This document shows, piece by piece, positions 1 through 12,135 of a stretch of DNA of 64,000 nt. The notes under the pieces are model-generated. The model saw nothing but the letters and a program-made list of their open reading frames with translations, made no database searches and was not told the DNA's origin. The stretch comes from Carposina sasakii (taxonomy: Eukaryota; Arthropoda; Insecta; Lepidoptera; Carposinidae). The position numbers were made by a program, and so were the translations under genes. Where the stretch lies: assembly GCA_014607495.2 (NCBI GenBank), contig CP053167.1, forward strand, positions 4,464,001 to 4,528,000, read 5' to 3'. How positions within the stretch are numbered: position 1 is the stretch's first letter; each line of letters opens with the position of its first letter.

Positions 1-61
1 CTCTTGGATATCCTGAAGTTCTAGCTACCCCATCTTAAGACACAGACATACATATTAACCA

Positions 62-224
62 CTAGTGGACTACAGAAAAAACAAAATGTCGAAATTATTC
101 GGGATAAAAAGTTGTAGTAGTATATTAAGTGGGACCTGTCACAATATATTCTTGAAAACTGCTTCGAAATCGGTTCAGCCGTTTCTGAGATTAGCGTGCG
201 CAAACGCACAGACAAACCGAAGGT
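62..224 (-). mobile_element. Helitron-like fragment (3' end)
   Basis: Same repeat as the complete copy at 48514-48838, in the same relative orientation. Read on the minus strand it ends in CTAG followed by T, as Helitrons do. It is cut short where it meets the LINE fragment that starts near 225. Confidence 0.5.
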
Positions 225-670
225 GTTCGATCAGTGCGTTCTACCCGCCATGACTTACGGAGCCGAGACGTGGAACCAGACGGTGGGGCTGGCTCACCGA
301 TTGCATGTCACTCCATGAGCTATAGAAAGGTCAATGCTCGGAATCTCGCTAATGGACAAAGTCCGAAACGAGATTATCCGGCAGAAGACCAAAGTGACAG
401 ACATAGTCTCGAAATGTAGCAGACTGAAGAGGCAGTGGGCAGGCCACATCTGTCGTAGAACCGATGGACGGTGGAGAAACGGGTTCTCGAATGGAGACCG
501 CGCCTCGGCAAGCGTAGCGTTGGGCGCCCTCCGGCCAGATGGACAGATGACTTAAAGAGGACGGCTGGTAGTGACTGGATGGCAAAAACGGGAAATCGAG
601 CCATGGCGCGTACACTGGGAGACGCCTACATACAGCAGTGGACTGCAATAGGCTGATGACGACGACAATC
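225..670 (+). pseudogene. RTE-type LINE 3' end, decayed reverse transcriptase C-terminus
   Basis: The reading shifts through three frames (about 234-330, 334-470, 471-656). They give typical RT C-terminal words of insect RTE-like LINEs: TYGAETWNQ, MLGISLMDKVRNEIIRQ, RLKRQWAGHI and RPPARWTDDLKRTAG. It ends with the tail AGCAGTGGACTGCAATAGGC followed by a TGATGACGACGAC simple repeat. The same tail recurs at 15007, 18120 and 54170. This is a 5'-truncated, frameshifted relic and not a gene. Confidence 0.75.
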
Positions 671-3318
671 TACGAATACAGCTGTAGTATTAAATATAAA
701 AAAATCAATTGCAAGATATTGAACACACGTTCTTACCACGTTGACAGACACGAGGCACGTCGCGTCACGTCACGTGTCACGCCGGACTATTTGTGCGAAA
801 TATTTTTCACTACGCCTCTCTAGAATCAGAACCAATTAATTCGCCTAGAGCGAGAACAAAGGACGTATAAACGCGCACGTTTCGGTAAATTGGGCGTTGG
901 GATTTGATTGCGTAAGTACAGTGTATAATTTGACTCAATAAATACGAAATAGCTGTGCGTCTGATGAGTCTCGTTCCGTGCATGTCGTAAGAGTCGACTA
1001 AGAAGCTGAGCAGCGTTCTTTCAGGGGATGATCTAGCAATTTGTGATCTTTTACATCTGTCCCTGCTATGCTGAACGTAGCCGTAGTACCCCCTTTATAA
1101 TTCTGCAGTTCTGTCTAGCTAAACCATTTTGGGAACACCGCCCAACTAAGTGACCCTGAAAATTAGATAGATACTAGCAAAAAAAAGCACAATCTAGTAC
1201 CTCTAGACATTCAAATAGTTATTTCCAATAAGCGCACGGAGTATTGCGCTACAATTTCGGCGGTGTCGTGTTGCAAGCTGGGACTGGCGCCGGCGCCACT
1301 TTCAAAATTGTCCTACTTGTGGCCAACGGTAAAAAACACCGATTCATGGTAAAATACCTTTTCGGGCGACAGATGCCGTACTCGTATCTCCAGGTTTGGG
1401 GTGGCCATATATTATTGTGATGACTCATTTTAATTCACTTATAAATACTTTATTAACCTAAATACCACAGTGTGATTGAAAAGCTGCGGTAAGCACAGGC
1501 GGTGAGCTCATCATTTTCAGCCGTGACATAACCATTGCTGAACATAGGCCTCCCCCAAACTCCCCATCGCCAGCTCCTATTGTAACTAACTAATCTTAAC
1601 TTGTCACTGGTATTTTCCTTCTATGCCAATCGTGGCTATAGGATCTCTTATGTGATCCTGCAGTTCGGGCTACCCCATCTTGAGAACACAGCCGACTAAG
1701 GCGACTTATTCGTCAACTGGCGATGGTAAAAATCGTAACTGGTAGAGTTGACGACTAAATACAGGTAAAACGACCGGTTGCGAGCTTTACAGTCGCCAGT
1801 TAACGAATAAGACATCGAGGCCTATAAAAATAATAAAAACCTATTCTATTCTATATGACTCGAGATAGCGGCGTCGTCAACTCAATAATCCAAAGCAAAG
1901 ACGATAACTCAGTAAAGGATGTTATTAAATACGCACCGATTGTTTGAAAACCCCGATATCGAACACCTGAGTAATCGATTTTACACAGGAGAAAAATATT
2001 AACATGTGCTTGTTATTGCAACATATATTTTTAAATACGAAAATTCGCCAGCGTGTGAAAATGGTAATTTATAAACCTTATATTTTTTTTATGAGACCAA
2101 CTGTACCTCACCCGTATTTTCCTTAAATCTTCTCAAAAAACAAAAAGTTACAATATAATAGTTCTGCTATCATATCGGCGCAGGCGCATTCAAAAACTCT
2201 AGGAGATGCAAGTAAACAATGGCAACTTTGTCGCTATATTTCTGCAGTCGACACCGACGGAGTCGCAGGAATCAGCTAACTACTTATAATATAAAATATC
2301 AATATCGCTTTATTAGTTTGTGATAAGAACTCAAGGACCACCACTTAATTTTTCTAGGGAATTTCCACTGTACCTAAGGTTTCGATTCTATATGAAACCC
2401 GCTATGATTTACATTAATTATTTATTCAGTTAAAAGATCTTAAAACTGAATACAACATTCTCACAAAACTGGTTGCACATACTTGAGGATATTATGAAGG
2501 AAGGAACCAGAGTTCATACATTTCCGAGCATTATCCTTTATTTACAACTAGGTAGGTATATAAATATTTTCAGAACAATCTTTTTGCAGTTAATATTTTA
2601 ATGAATTTACATGCCATTCCCCGCTCGGTTGGGCACTGAATATAGACGTATTAAATATTCATTAAACGCCATACTAGCTCAGCGTCAACTTGGGCCTTTT
2701 ACAGTTATTTATATGAGGTATCAATACCTACACTTCGTTTCAGTAATGAAGTCCCTTGACATTGACGCTAGTGTCTTGTTCTAGCTAGACCTACCATCCT
2801 AATGTTGTTTTATATAATTGTAGTTATGTAGTTCTTTAAAAATCCGTGGGACTTCGTTGGCAACACACACCTACGACTGTGTCATATAAGATTAACGCAG
2901 GCGCTGGAAAATGGATAATGTCTCGACTCTAATGTCTGAACAATTAAATTCATATTGTCTTGAACATGGTGTTTGTGGTTATTACGGAATACATTAGTTT
3001 GCTCAAAATGGTAAAGCTGTCTCTTCAGATTTGTAAGGAATCTCTTTCGTTGACATGAGATCTGTTATCTAGTCCTAAAATATTTAAAATATCTAAATAT
3101 TTTCTTGACTTTGCAGTTCGCCATACATTTCTATACATACGTATATTTATTTACACATCTACCATGCTATTACAAAATAATTTAAACAATGTTTAAGCTA
3201 AACATTGCCTAAATTTGACAAGATATGTCACTGTCAAATGTCATTTTCCAATAGTGTCTGAACTTTAGATGCGATTTTATAATCTATGTTACTACAAAAA
3301 ACAAAATGGCCGACTCAC
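671..3318. other. Non-coding stretch, old repeats
   Basis: No supported exon. Parts of an old dispersed repeat are recognisable at about 975-1150 and 1600-1710 by words such as CCGTGCATGTCGTAAGAG and GATCCTGCAGTTC. Related pieces occur at 24040-24110, 41325-41450, 52640-52680 and 53382-53660. A LINE-tail-like fragment (AGGCCTCCCCCA) is near 1547. The rest is AT-rich single-copy-looking sequence. Confidence 0.5.
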
Positions 3319-3471
3319 CTTGTAGACGATGTCAGTCTGCGAGTGCTGGCTGGGGCTCAGCACGCGGCGCTTCTTGGCTGGCTGGCGCGTCGGAGACACG
3401 GCCGGTTGGTACTCGGGCTGCGTACTGATGCGGTAGTGAGACGACGGCTCTGTGTACATGACATGCATTCC
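3319..3471 (-). CDS. Orphan internal exon of an unidentified minus-strand gene
   Basis: On the minus strand an acceptor (GTCAACAG) precedes an open stretch of exactly 51 codons, which is followed by a strong donor, AAG|GTGAGT. The exon is phase 0 at both ends. The peptide begins GMHVMYTEPSSHYRIS, passes through a basic patch PAKKRRVLSPSQ that could be a nuclear localisation signal, and ends QTDIVYK. Local GC is much higher than in the flanks, as expected of coding DNA. The overlapping plus-strand frame (3286-3627) is a shadow. No partner exon was found within the window, so the flanking exons probably lie outside it or across long introns. The product is not recognised; Ser/Pro/Gln-rich composition with KKRR fits a nuclear regulator, but that is inference. 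Confidence 0.55.
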
Positions 3472-4271
3472 CTGTTGACAACGAGACCGTCTTTAGTTTA
3501 TGGCGTGCTGGTACATGAGATCACTAATATACTGACTGCCCTGTGGTTAAAAGGTCTTTTGAATGGTTTTGGTCATTCTACTCCTCATTCCTCTTTAGTT
3601 TATGGCCTGCTAGTACACAACGTATAATAATTATTTATTATACTGTGAGTTTTCATTGGTGGGTTCGGTCAAAATTATGATGGAAACTTTTATTAGTTTA
3701 TGGCGTGCTGGTAGTACACAATTTACGACCTACCTATGCTGTGAGTTGGGTTCAGAAACAAAGGTAAGTCGTATAATAATTACGCTTACAGCGAAAGACA
3801 ATTTGTACATGAACTGATTTAGCTCATATATCGGATACATAAAGAATCAACCTTTTCTTTACCCTAAACTCGTATGAAACAAAAGGCATGATAAAGTTTA
3901 CAGTATACTAAAATGACTAAGCAAAATCTAATTCAACGAAGCACAATACACGAACAAGAGGTGATCAAATCATAAAGGCATGAACGAAAAACAGCAATAA
4001 CATAAGACGATGTTTGACTAGAAAACAACCACTAAGGAAATTATTAAACTATATTGAAAATTAACCCTTTCTTTCATAAAGCATAAATACGTAGATGAGC
4101 TGACGTAAACAGCTAGAAAATGAGGAAGCCGCTTTCTATTAAGATATAGCTTCTGAGAGAATGCCCGAGTGCCTTAGTCGATAATATTATGCACGGACGA
4201 AGATGCAGCTGATGTATTCTAGTGAAACCCCGTTGGTGTGATATTGGGAAGATTGATGTAATACGCCTACA
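3472..4271. other. Non-coding stretch
   Basis: AT-rich. The short phrase TTTAGTTTATGG recurs near 3490, 3594 and 3696, suggesting a decayed tandem repeat. At 4165-4255 there is a piece of the dispersed repeat also seen at 9590-9660 and 51290-51360 (GATGTATTCTAGTGAA). Confidence 0.4.
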
Positions 4272-4411
4272 GGCGGCCGATTGGTCTAGTATCCTGCCTG
4301 CGACGCCATAGGTCCTGGGTTCGAATCCCGGCAGGTGCAAACATTGATATGATGAATATCGATGTTTGTTTCCGAGTCATGGATAATTCTATACTTATCT
4401 ATGTATTTATA

Positions 4412-5179
4412 CAGGGTGATTTTTGGTCGTCAACGTTTCCGAAAACTACGGAATCTCCTCATCATCACGATCATTTTTCTCCATGGAAGTATACCTGGGA
4501 AGTGTCTGGTTTCCAAAATATTAGGGTCCAAAGTTGAGTAAATAGACTGCGTTTTTCTGCATAAAAGCACATAGACGCGCGTAGCAGGATTTTTTCACGA
4601 AAAATAATTAATATCTGTCTATAAAAAAACTAACATAAACACTAGACACTATAAATTTCGCACGATCAAGGAATTGAATTTTTTTTTTTCAAAAAAAAAT
4701 TTTTTTTCCCAGCATTTTTTTTAGCATAAACTTACTTTATTTCATGTATACAGGGTGATTTTTGGTCGTCAACGTTCCCGAAAACCACGGAATCTCCTCA
4801 TCATCACGATCATTTTTCTCCATGGAAGCATACCTGGGAAGTGTCTGGTTTCCAAAATATTAGGGTCCAAAGTTGAGTAAATAGACTGCGTTTTTCTGCA
4901 TAAATGCACATAGACGCGCGTAGCAGGATTTTTTCACGAAAAATAATTAATATCTGTCTATAAAAAAACTAACATAAACACTAGACACTATAAATTTCGC
5001 ACGATCAAGGAATTTAAAAATATTTTTCAAAAAAAAATTTTTTTTTCCCAGCATTTTTTTTGGCATAAACTTACTTTATTTAATGTATAGAATACGTACC
5101 CTTCGTTAAAGGTGGCCACAAAAAAACACCCTGTAGAATACGTACCCTTCGTTAAAGGTGGCCACAAAAAAACATCCTG
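4412..5179 (+). mobile_element. TA-inserted MITE (family 1), outer copy split by an inner copy
   Basis: The outer copy is 4412-4750 plus 5136-5179, 383 bp when summed. It sits in the SINE at a duplicated TA. It starts CAGGGTGATTTTTGGTCGTC and ends ...ACATCCTG. A second copy of the same element occupies 4751-5133. No coding capacity. The TA duplication and short CAGGGTG termini suggest a non-autonomous Tc1/mariner-type element. Confidence 0.8.
4751..5133 (+). mobile_element. TA-inserted MITE (family 1), inner complete copy, 383 bp
   Basis: Starts CAGGGTGATTTTTGG and ends AAAAAACACCCTG. Removing it with one TA restores a continuous outer copy (…ATGTA-TAGAATACG…). The two copies are almost identical. 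Confidence 0.85.
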
Positions 5180-5270
5180 TATACCGTTGCTTAGTACCCA
5201 CGACCTTTGGGATCTTAGTGTGGGACTAGGTTAATGCGTTGTGTAGTGTGTAAAATATTTATTTATTTAT

Positions 5271-6865
5271 TTACATACATATAATTATTATACGTTCCTT
5301 CGGCGTAGATTTTTATTTTAGACAAACCCGAACTAAAATACAGCGTGTATCGAGCACATGCCTAAAAATAGGAAATCCTAATATAGATTCTAGACAAGCC
5401 AAGATCAAGTCGCGCCTAAAAACAAGGCTGCGAAATTTGGTATTTTCTGTTTATGACTAGTACCGTTTTCCACCATAATAAATTGGGTTACCTTTAGGTG
5501 CACAAGACATATAGGCTTCCTATTATACCCGGGGTTGTCAACATACTACAAACATAGGTGTATTCTTAAAATGGGGTAGCCAAAACTACAGGAGCACAAA
5601 GGAGATCGTACCCACACGTTAAGCAAAGCGGGGTCAACAGAACGAATAATTAGGTGTGAAAATGGAGAGGCATACCTACATCTAGCAGTGGACTGCAATA
5701 AGCTGATGTGTGTAATGTGTACCATGACAAGGCACTACGAAACAAAATAATCATTCACAGAACCTAAATCATGGAGAAGAAATAAAAGAGGAGCAGCGGC
5801 TAAGTATATTTTCATACAAAAATAGTGTGCCGCTGAGCGGGGGTGAAGTATGGGACGAGGGGCGCATCCTAACACTGTAGCCCTGTCCATTTACATAGTA
5901 ACCACCTTGTAGTGACTAGCCAAACTACTTGCATAAGCGTGTGGTTACAGCTACTGCGTTACACACACTGACCCTGAAGCTCCGCCCCTATCATGACGTC
6001 ATGGCCTCACGATTGCCACACGACTCTGTTCATAGTCCCACCTCCTTTTATACCTTCTCCATGACCTAAATCCAATTAAATTAGAAACTTCCAACAATTA
6101 GCAAAGTTGTTGGGGATAGCATGAAATAGCGACCGATTTGATAGCAAACTCAAGGAAGGTATCCGTGAGATTTATTTGAAGATCTGTAGTTACACGCTCT
6201 AGCAATAAACATTTCAGAATGCGTGGTCGCGGTCCACGTTTATTATATTGGTAGACAGTCCACAAGCAGTAATTTAGCAAAGTATAATAGTAAAGAGCCG
6301 TAAAAATCGAGTTTTCATTTGCTAAGAGCGGCCATTACCGTGAAGCATGTCCCTGGTCCTTGGATAAAGCATCATGAGGAGCAGTGATGTAATCATGCAG
6401 CTGCGTTGTCTAGTCAGACAGCAGTGTGTATGAACGAGCTACTGAGATTAACCTGCCTTTCCGCGCCCGGTCATTGAAGTTAACATACCTCCTCGCCGTA
6501 ACTACTTCATGCCCTGTTCCGTGAATACGTACAGTAAAGACACCCGGCACGGAAGCAAGAAGCCCTGGGTTCATTAACAAAATTGAAGTCAAAAAGTAAT
6601 TGCGACGACGACGCGTTGAAACGCCGGAGATTTAGTAGACGTCGGAAATTGAGGCTTCGCAGGAAGTCATTGTTTTTATCACCTCTACCAAAGAAGGTCA
6701 TGACTTGGAAAATATTCCTTGATTAAAACAACACTTGTGCCGTCTAGGCCAGCCGTGTTTGATCTCGCAAAGTTAATGGAAATAAAGCGACATGATTGTA
6801 CCTACACTACACACCAATATTTGATTTACTTATCTCTACGAGTACAAAATGAATTAACAACACTT
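5271..6865. other. Non-coding stretch
   Basis: No exon supported. A LINE-tail fragment (AGCAGTGGACTGCAATAAGC) lies near 5683, and an inverted piece of the old dispersed repeat (GGGGTAGCC) near 5575. Several minus-strand frames of about 60 codons around 6100-6700 have no coding features. Confidence 0.4.
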
Positions 6866-7224
6866 AGGCCCAGAACAGACGGTGAAACGCAACTGCAACG
6901 AAATTGCAACCTCTAGTTGTTTTATAGTTTCATTTGAGTTTCTGCCATAGACTACTTTAAGAGACCACACACGACGCAACCATTTTGAAACAGGTTTGAA
7001 ACGCATTGCAAATCAGTTGCGTTGAAACCGGCGTGCCAGGAAACTTGTGTTTACGTTTGATCGGTTTGGCGTCTTTTGCGGTACAACAAAATGACCGAAG
7101 ACGAAAATAAAAACATTCAATTTGTGTTAGAAGTTGAGAAGTATCCTTGCTTGTACAATTCAACATTACACAAGCTACTCTCGCAATTGCGTCGCAGTTG
7201 CGTTTCACCGTCTGTTCTGGGCCT
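6866..7224. mobile_element. MITE with about 30-bp TIRs
   Basis: The left end AGGCCCAGAACAGACGGTGA is repeated inverted at the right end (TCACCGTCTGTTCTGGGCCT), and similarity continues into GAAACGCAACTGC. Flanks are TTA and TTT, which could be an imperfect 3-bp duplication of the PIF/Harbinger kind. Open frames across it have no transposase features. Confidence 0.65.
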
Positions 7225-8665
7225 TTGGCTCGTATCCTTAGTCGTAACTATTCCCTTGAGGACACTCAAATTAGATTCGGTATTAGATACTTTATTTTCT
7301 TTGACATTAAAAAGTTGTTTTACAATGCTTGAATACCTATATAGTTAATTAAAGTTCGAGCTAACGATTAATGATATGAGGAACAAGATTTTCCATACAT
7401 CTCTTAACAATTAACCATAATTAAGATTAAAGCTACTGTGGCAGAATGTAAACCTATTTGTTTACAGACAAACGCCCTCATTCAATTACAGGTATTCACT
7501 TACGTCACTCACAGGTCTAAGAATAATCTAGATAGACAGGGAAGGCTAGAAATCCGAGAGGCCAGCCTATCTAATCTTACAATGTAACCCGAGGCGGGTG
7601 TCTGGTCGGATGGAATCGAATTAGCCGGCCAAATCCGCGACTTATGACGAATCTGAGGCTTTAGACGGCTTCCGTGATTTAAGACTCGAAAGGAAGGTCT
7701 ACCGGCACAGGTATTTGCATGGGATGGGTGAGAGAGACATATGTTACTTCTAAACCTCAAAAAACCAAATAAAACCAACAATGGCGGGCGATTTTTTTTA
7801 CAATTAGCTAGGCAAACATTTGACCGCTATTTAATATTTTACGATCTCACACCATATGAAGGTACAAAAGTGGCGAGCCACGCTAAGCAAGATGGCAATG
7901 CTTTCATGTGGAAAATGAGAAAACCAGAAGTAAGGAAATGCGCAAAAAGTAAAAACCAAGTCTAGTATAAAGTTGAGGTACGTGGCAAATGTCACAAAAA
8001 ATGTGTTTGAAGGTCGTCAGAAGAAAAACAAGCAATTACATAAACAAAGTATATCGAAAGTTCCATTTCACAAAAACAGCTTGATTGATCGCAATAATGA
8101 TTAATTTTCGCTTGATTATTCATGTAATTCGTTGTATAACTGATACCTATTACATAGATACAAGGCACTACGTGTACCTCCTAGAAAGATATAAAAGAAT
8201 AAATAAAAAATACCCAGAAGAGACATTCCCCACAGATGTGTTCAAAGTCGTTATAACAACTCATAGTTCCATTTACTATTATACCTAACAGACATCTCAG
8301 TCTTGCCGCACCTTACCACCTAAAGGTTGATCACACGTGCCTAAAATAATAATAATAATTGCTTGGGTGTTAATATTGGAGGTATCGAGGTACAGGCAAG
8401 GAGCTGCCCAGTCTCAGACTTCACATTATGTCAAAAACATCGATCAAAACAATACAAAATTTAGGATTTTGAGTGTATGCCGCCTACCTACCTACCTACC
8501 AAGGGCGTAGGTCCCTTGGGTATACCTCGTGGGAAATAAGTTAAACCCAAAAGTAATTTCATTTATCTTGCTTGCCCTTTTCCAAAGTCATCTTCGTGTC
8601 AGTAATAGCCAGTGTCAGCTGTGGCTCAAGACATTCCCGCTTGCTGTAACATGCTTGCTTTAGAC
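7225..8665. other. Non-coding stretch
   Basis: No exon or clear element. It holds a short run of CTAC repeats near 8483-8500. Confidence 0.35.
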
Positions 8666-8854
8666 CAGGGTTCCCCAAACTTTTTTTTCTCAAAGACCCC
8701 TTTCTAAAGTTAATTGGTTCTGGTGGACCCCCCCTACAGGCCTACACCACGTACAAATTAATTGTAAACTCCCATTTTTTCGCGCCAGCGTAGACCCCCA
8801 TCGAGTCTCCTGCGGACCCCTGGGGGTCCACATGGACCACTTTGGGTACCACTG
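8666..8854 (+). mobile_element. hAT MITE copy 1
   Basis: 189 bp with termini CAGGGTTCCCCAAAC / GGGTACCACTG, flanked by a perfect 8-bp duplication CTTTAGAC (8658-8665 and 8855-8862). An 8-bp TSD with CAG..CTG ends is the hAT signature. Non-coding; an inverted relative lies 400 bp away. Confidence 0.85.
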
Positions 8855-9255
8855 CTTTAGACCAAGACATAAAGAGAGTCCGCGATCGACGACAGATCGG
8901 AGAAAATAAGTAGATAGTTCTGTATTTACAACATTATCGGAGTTTCGCTTCTGGCCACATTTTATCAATGCCTGTTAACAACAAACAAGCCCTCTTTTCA
9001 TGTCAACAACACCCCTGTCTGTTTCAGAGTATTGTGTACCATAGATACAGACTCTAATAATCTAGTTAAAAGTACCTCCTAAGTATATTATGTCAGTGTG
9101 CATCATATCACATGTACGTGCTTTCTACCTATATTAAAGTTAATTTATACAAGTCGATGAGTTAGCTACTTGTGTCAATGTGGGTGTGATTGTCGAGTGT
9201 TCTGTGTTCACGGCACATCGATCATGTCCAATTTTTCGTGTTGCTTAGTTTATAC

Positions 9256-9442
9256 CAGTGGTTCCCAAAGTGGTCCAGGTGGACCCCCAGGGGTCCACAG
9301 GAGACTCGATGGGGGTCTACGTTGGTGTGAAAAAATGGGGCTTCACCATTAATTTGTATGTGGTGTAGGCCTGTAGGGGGTCCACGGGAACCAGTTAACT
9401 TTTGAAAGGGGTCTATGAGAAAAAAAGTTTGGGAATCCCTGG
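9256..9442 (-). mobile_element. hAT MITE copy 2
   Basis: 187 bp, inverted relative to 8666-8854 and similar over its whole length. Flanked by a perfect 8-bp duplication GTTTATAC (9248-9255 and 9443-9450). Starts CAGTGGTTCCCAAAG. Confidence 0.85.
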
Positions 9443-10316
9443 TTTATACGAAATCCACTCGGTAAAGAGTTGTATTAGAAGGAAGTTATATTAGACGCAA
9501 TGTACGCCTTTTTTATATCAAACGCAATATCACACTAAATTATGTAGGGTAAGCTATTTCCAAAACCCACCACGTTTATGCCCCTAAATTCCTTAGTCAA
9601 CTCTTACGACATGCACGGAAGAAGATTGATGTATTCTAGTGAAGCCCCGCATCAGCACAGGAAATATTACCGTCAATGACCACCTACCTCAACATGAGAT
9701 GCGCAATTTATTTCGAAGTTCTTTCACTGAGCGGTAATGTAGGTACCATAGAGCGGAAGTGAAACTCTCCAGGTATATCCTATCACCTATTATGCGAGTA
9801 AAACAATGTGCTACCAAAACAGACATTATCTGGCGGCCCCATCAACTTTCTCGCTAAACGCGTGGGTGACTTGACCTGACGTCATTCGAGGTTTCCATCT
9901 ACATATCTCGAAATATATGGAAACCTGGCATATACCAGAGGAAATTGTTTGTTATCTGATATAATAAGACAGGTACAGAATAGAACAGAACTTTCTATGA
10001 CTTAATTGTTAATTAAAATTTTTATCAGACTTAAGTATTGCACAATATTTAAAGGCAAAGAAAAAACAAAGTAACTCTCACTCGGTTGCCCTCGAAAAAG
10101 TCCCATTTCCCACTAAGAATAATATGATAATCCCTTAATACTATCAATGACAAACACATGCTAAGTTCAGCATGACTAGGTGAGGACATTTACCTACCCA
10201 AGCCAAGAATCATACAGAGATAAGATTATACAAAATATGGGTAGGTTACCTATTTATGAAGGAATAAGGTACAAGTATGTGTACTTGCCAAAAGCCAAAT
10301 ACACGATCTATCTCTC
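9443..10316. other. Non-coding stretch
   Basis: No exon seen. A fragment of the dispersed repeat in inverted orientation (CTTAGTCAACTCTTACGACA) lies at 9590-9660. Confidence 0.35.
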
Positions 10317-10935
10317 TAAAGGTGGGTTCCTACGGTCCGTGATATTGCGGACCGACGCGCACGAGCGCGCACCACGGACCGTGGGAAACAGAGCGTCCGT
10401 GGTAATGTAGACGCGTCCGTCTCGGTGCGTCTAGATCCGTGGTGATAAATGTAGGCGGACGCGGACCAGCCCGCACCGACACGCACCGTGGGATAGGGTC
10501 GTCCGTGGTAATTGCAGACACGTCCGTGGCGGTGCGCCCGATCCATGGCGAATGGATAGCTTCAGACGCGGTGCGCGCTCGTGCGTGCTCGTGCGGAGAT
10601 GTCTGTAGGCGACCACATAAAAATTGACGACCATGTCGACGGCTGCATGGATGCAATAGCGATTGTGGTAGTATAGTAGTCTAATGGCATTTTTGAATAC
10701 TCGTACACTCGCCCTTGAATACACTTCTGAATTTTTTTAGTATTTGCCCAGATAAAAAAAATGCTACTTTATTCCAGACCTAATAGTTTTATTATTGAAA
10801 TACTAAACTTTCCCTAATCTTACTTGAGGTAACAGCGATTACGGTTTTTTGAAGAAAAGTGCTTTTATACACTTCACAACACATTAAAATTACACATTAC
10901 AACTTGCATAAGCCTTTAACAGTAATTTACCTATA

Positions 10936-11409
10936 TAGGGTGTTTGTGACAGCCAGGCAAATATTGATATGGCGACTTCAGACCATGATTCTGAGGCGAA
11001 AACCACAGAAAAATTTTCGCAGGAAAATTCGAAATTTTTCCGGCATTTTTTCCATTTTTCAGGAAAAAAAATTGTGTAGCTCATTTATGTAGGCCTTAGA
11101 TAATGACTTAAAAACAAAATTATAACCTATGGATGATTTTCGAAAAGAAAGTCCCAAAAATTTCAAAATACTAATGAACCCCATTGGATAGTCACGTGAT
11201 TTATAAAACAGCAATGTACTCGTATCACACAATAACCAAATAAGCTAATTTAAATAGTCACAGGATCACCCGATACATTTCGCGCGGAAAGCAAACTTTG
11301 CGGATAATCAAATTAAAAATATTTCCTGGGAGTAATAACACTGTCGTCATAACAATGGTACTTGTTCAGTGTTTCATTCAGTATTTGCCTGGCTGTCACA
11401 CACACCCTG
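10936..11409 (+). mobile_element. TA-inserted element A (family 2)
   Basis: 474 bp with inverted ends: a left terminus continuing GTGACAGCCAGGCAAATATT and a right terminus AATACTG-type / TTTGCCTGGCTGTCAC followed by CACCCTG. Flanked by TA on both sides. Relatives lie at 38319-38724 and 58069-58603. Non-coding. Confidence 0.75.
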
Positions 11410-11417
11410 TATGTCTA

Positions 11418-11794
11418 CTGGGTGATTTTTGGTCGTCAACGTTCCCGAAAACTACGGAATCTCATCATCACGATGATTTTTCTCCATGGAAGGCATACCT
11501 GGGAAATGTCTGGTTTGCATAATATTAGGGTCCAAAGTTAAGTAAATAGACTACGGTTTTCTGCATTAATGCACATTGACGCGTGTAGCAAGATTTTTCA
11601 CGAGAAATTATTAACATCTGTCTATGAAAAAATTACTATAAACACTGGGCACTATAAATTTCGCCCGATCAAGTAATAAAAAAAAATATAAAAAATTTAC
11701 ATCGTTTCCCAGCATTTTTTTCGGCATAAACTTACTTAATTTGATGTATAGATTACGTACCCTTCGTTAAGGGTGGCAACGAAAAAACATCCTG
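11418..11794 (+). mobile_element. TA-inserted MITE (family 1)
   Basis: Family 1 copy of 377 bp, starting CTGGGTGATTTTTGG and ending AACATCCTG, flanked by TA. It shares the GGGTGGCAACG terminal variant with the copy at 46278, marking a subfamily. Confidence 0.8.
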
Positions 11795-11796
11795 TA

Positions 11797-12075
11797 TACA
11801 GGGTGTAACAAAAAGGTTATGTTAAGCGAAAAGCTATGTAAATAGCCCACTATAGAGAACCTATCCACAAAATTTGAGATCCGAAATCACATGTTTATTT
11901 TTCCCAATAGTATGGAGAATTTTTAAATATCTCAGGAATTTTCATACAATCTTCAAAAGGAGCTTATAGTCGTGCTTCAAACTATTTCGAGTCCGCTGTA
12001 CAAAGTATGTACTGTAAACAAACAACTTGTCCCAAGTTGTTAATAAGGTTTTTATAGAAATATTATCCTAGTTTT
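11797..12075 (+). mobile_element. Repeat fragment starting CAGGGTGTAACA
   Basis: The first 65 bp resemble 53267-53330 (AAAAGCTATGTAAATAGCCC). It begins directly after the TA that ends the preceding MITE. The right limit is uncertain. Confidence 0.4.
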
Positions 12076-12135
12076 CTTAGACATAAAGAACATAAATGAA
12101 ATTGTATAAGGCGTTACAATTCGGAAGTTCAAACA

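Larger units (their letters stand above)
4272..5270 (+). mobile_element. tRNA-derived SINE, interrupted by nested MITEs
   Basis: The 5' part (4272-4411) has a pol III A-box-like TTGGTCTAGTA and a perfect B box (GGTTCGAATCC), followed by the family body GCAAACATTGATATGATGAA. The 3' part resumes at 5180 (ACCGTTGCTTAGTACCCACG) and ends in an ATTT repeat. Comparison with the uninterrupted copy at 51958-52195 shows that only the stretch 4412-5179 is foreign. Confidence 0.8.

Noticed and set aside
3286..3627. 113-codon plus-strand frame
   Set aside because: The minus strand has matched splice sites and better composition (exon 3319-3471); the plus frame runs into surrounding non-coding repeats.
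10316..10724. Several 60-108-codon frames rich in Arg and His
   Set aside because: They arise from the GC-rich GTCCGTGG repeats of a transposon arm and have no family features.
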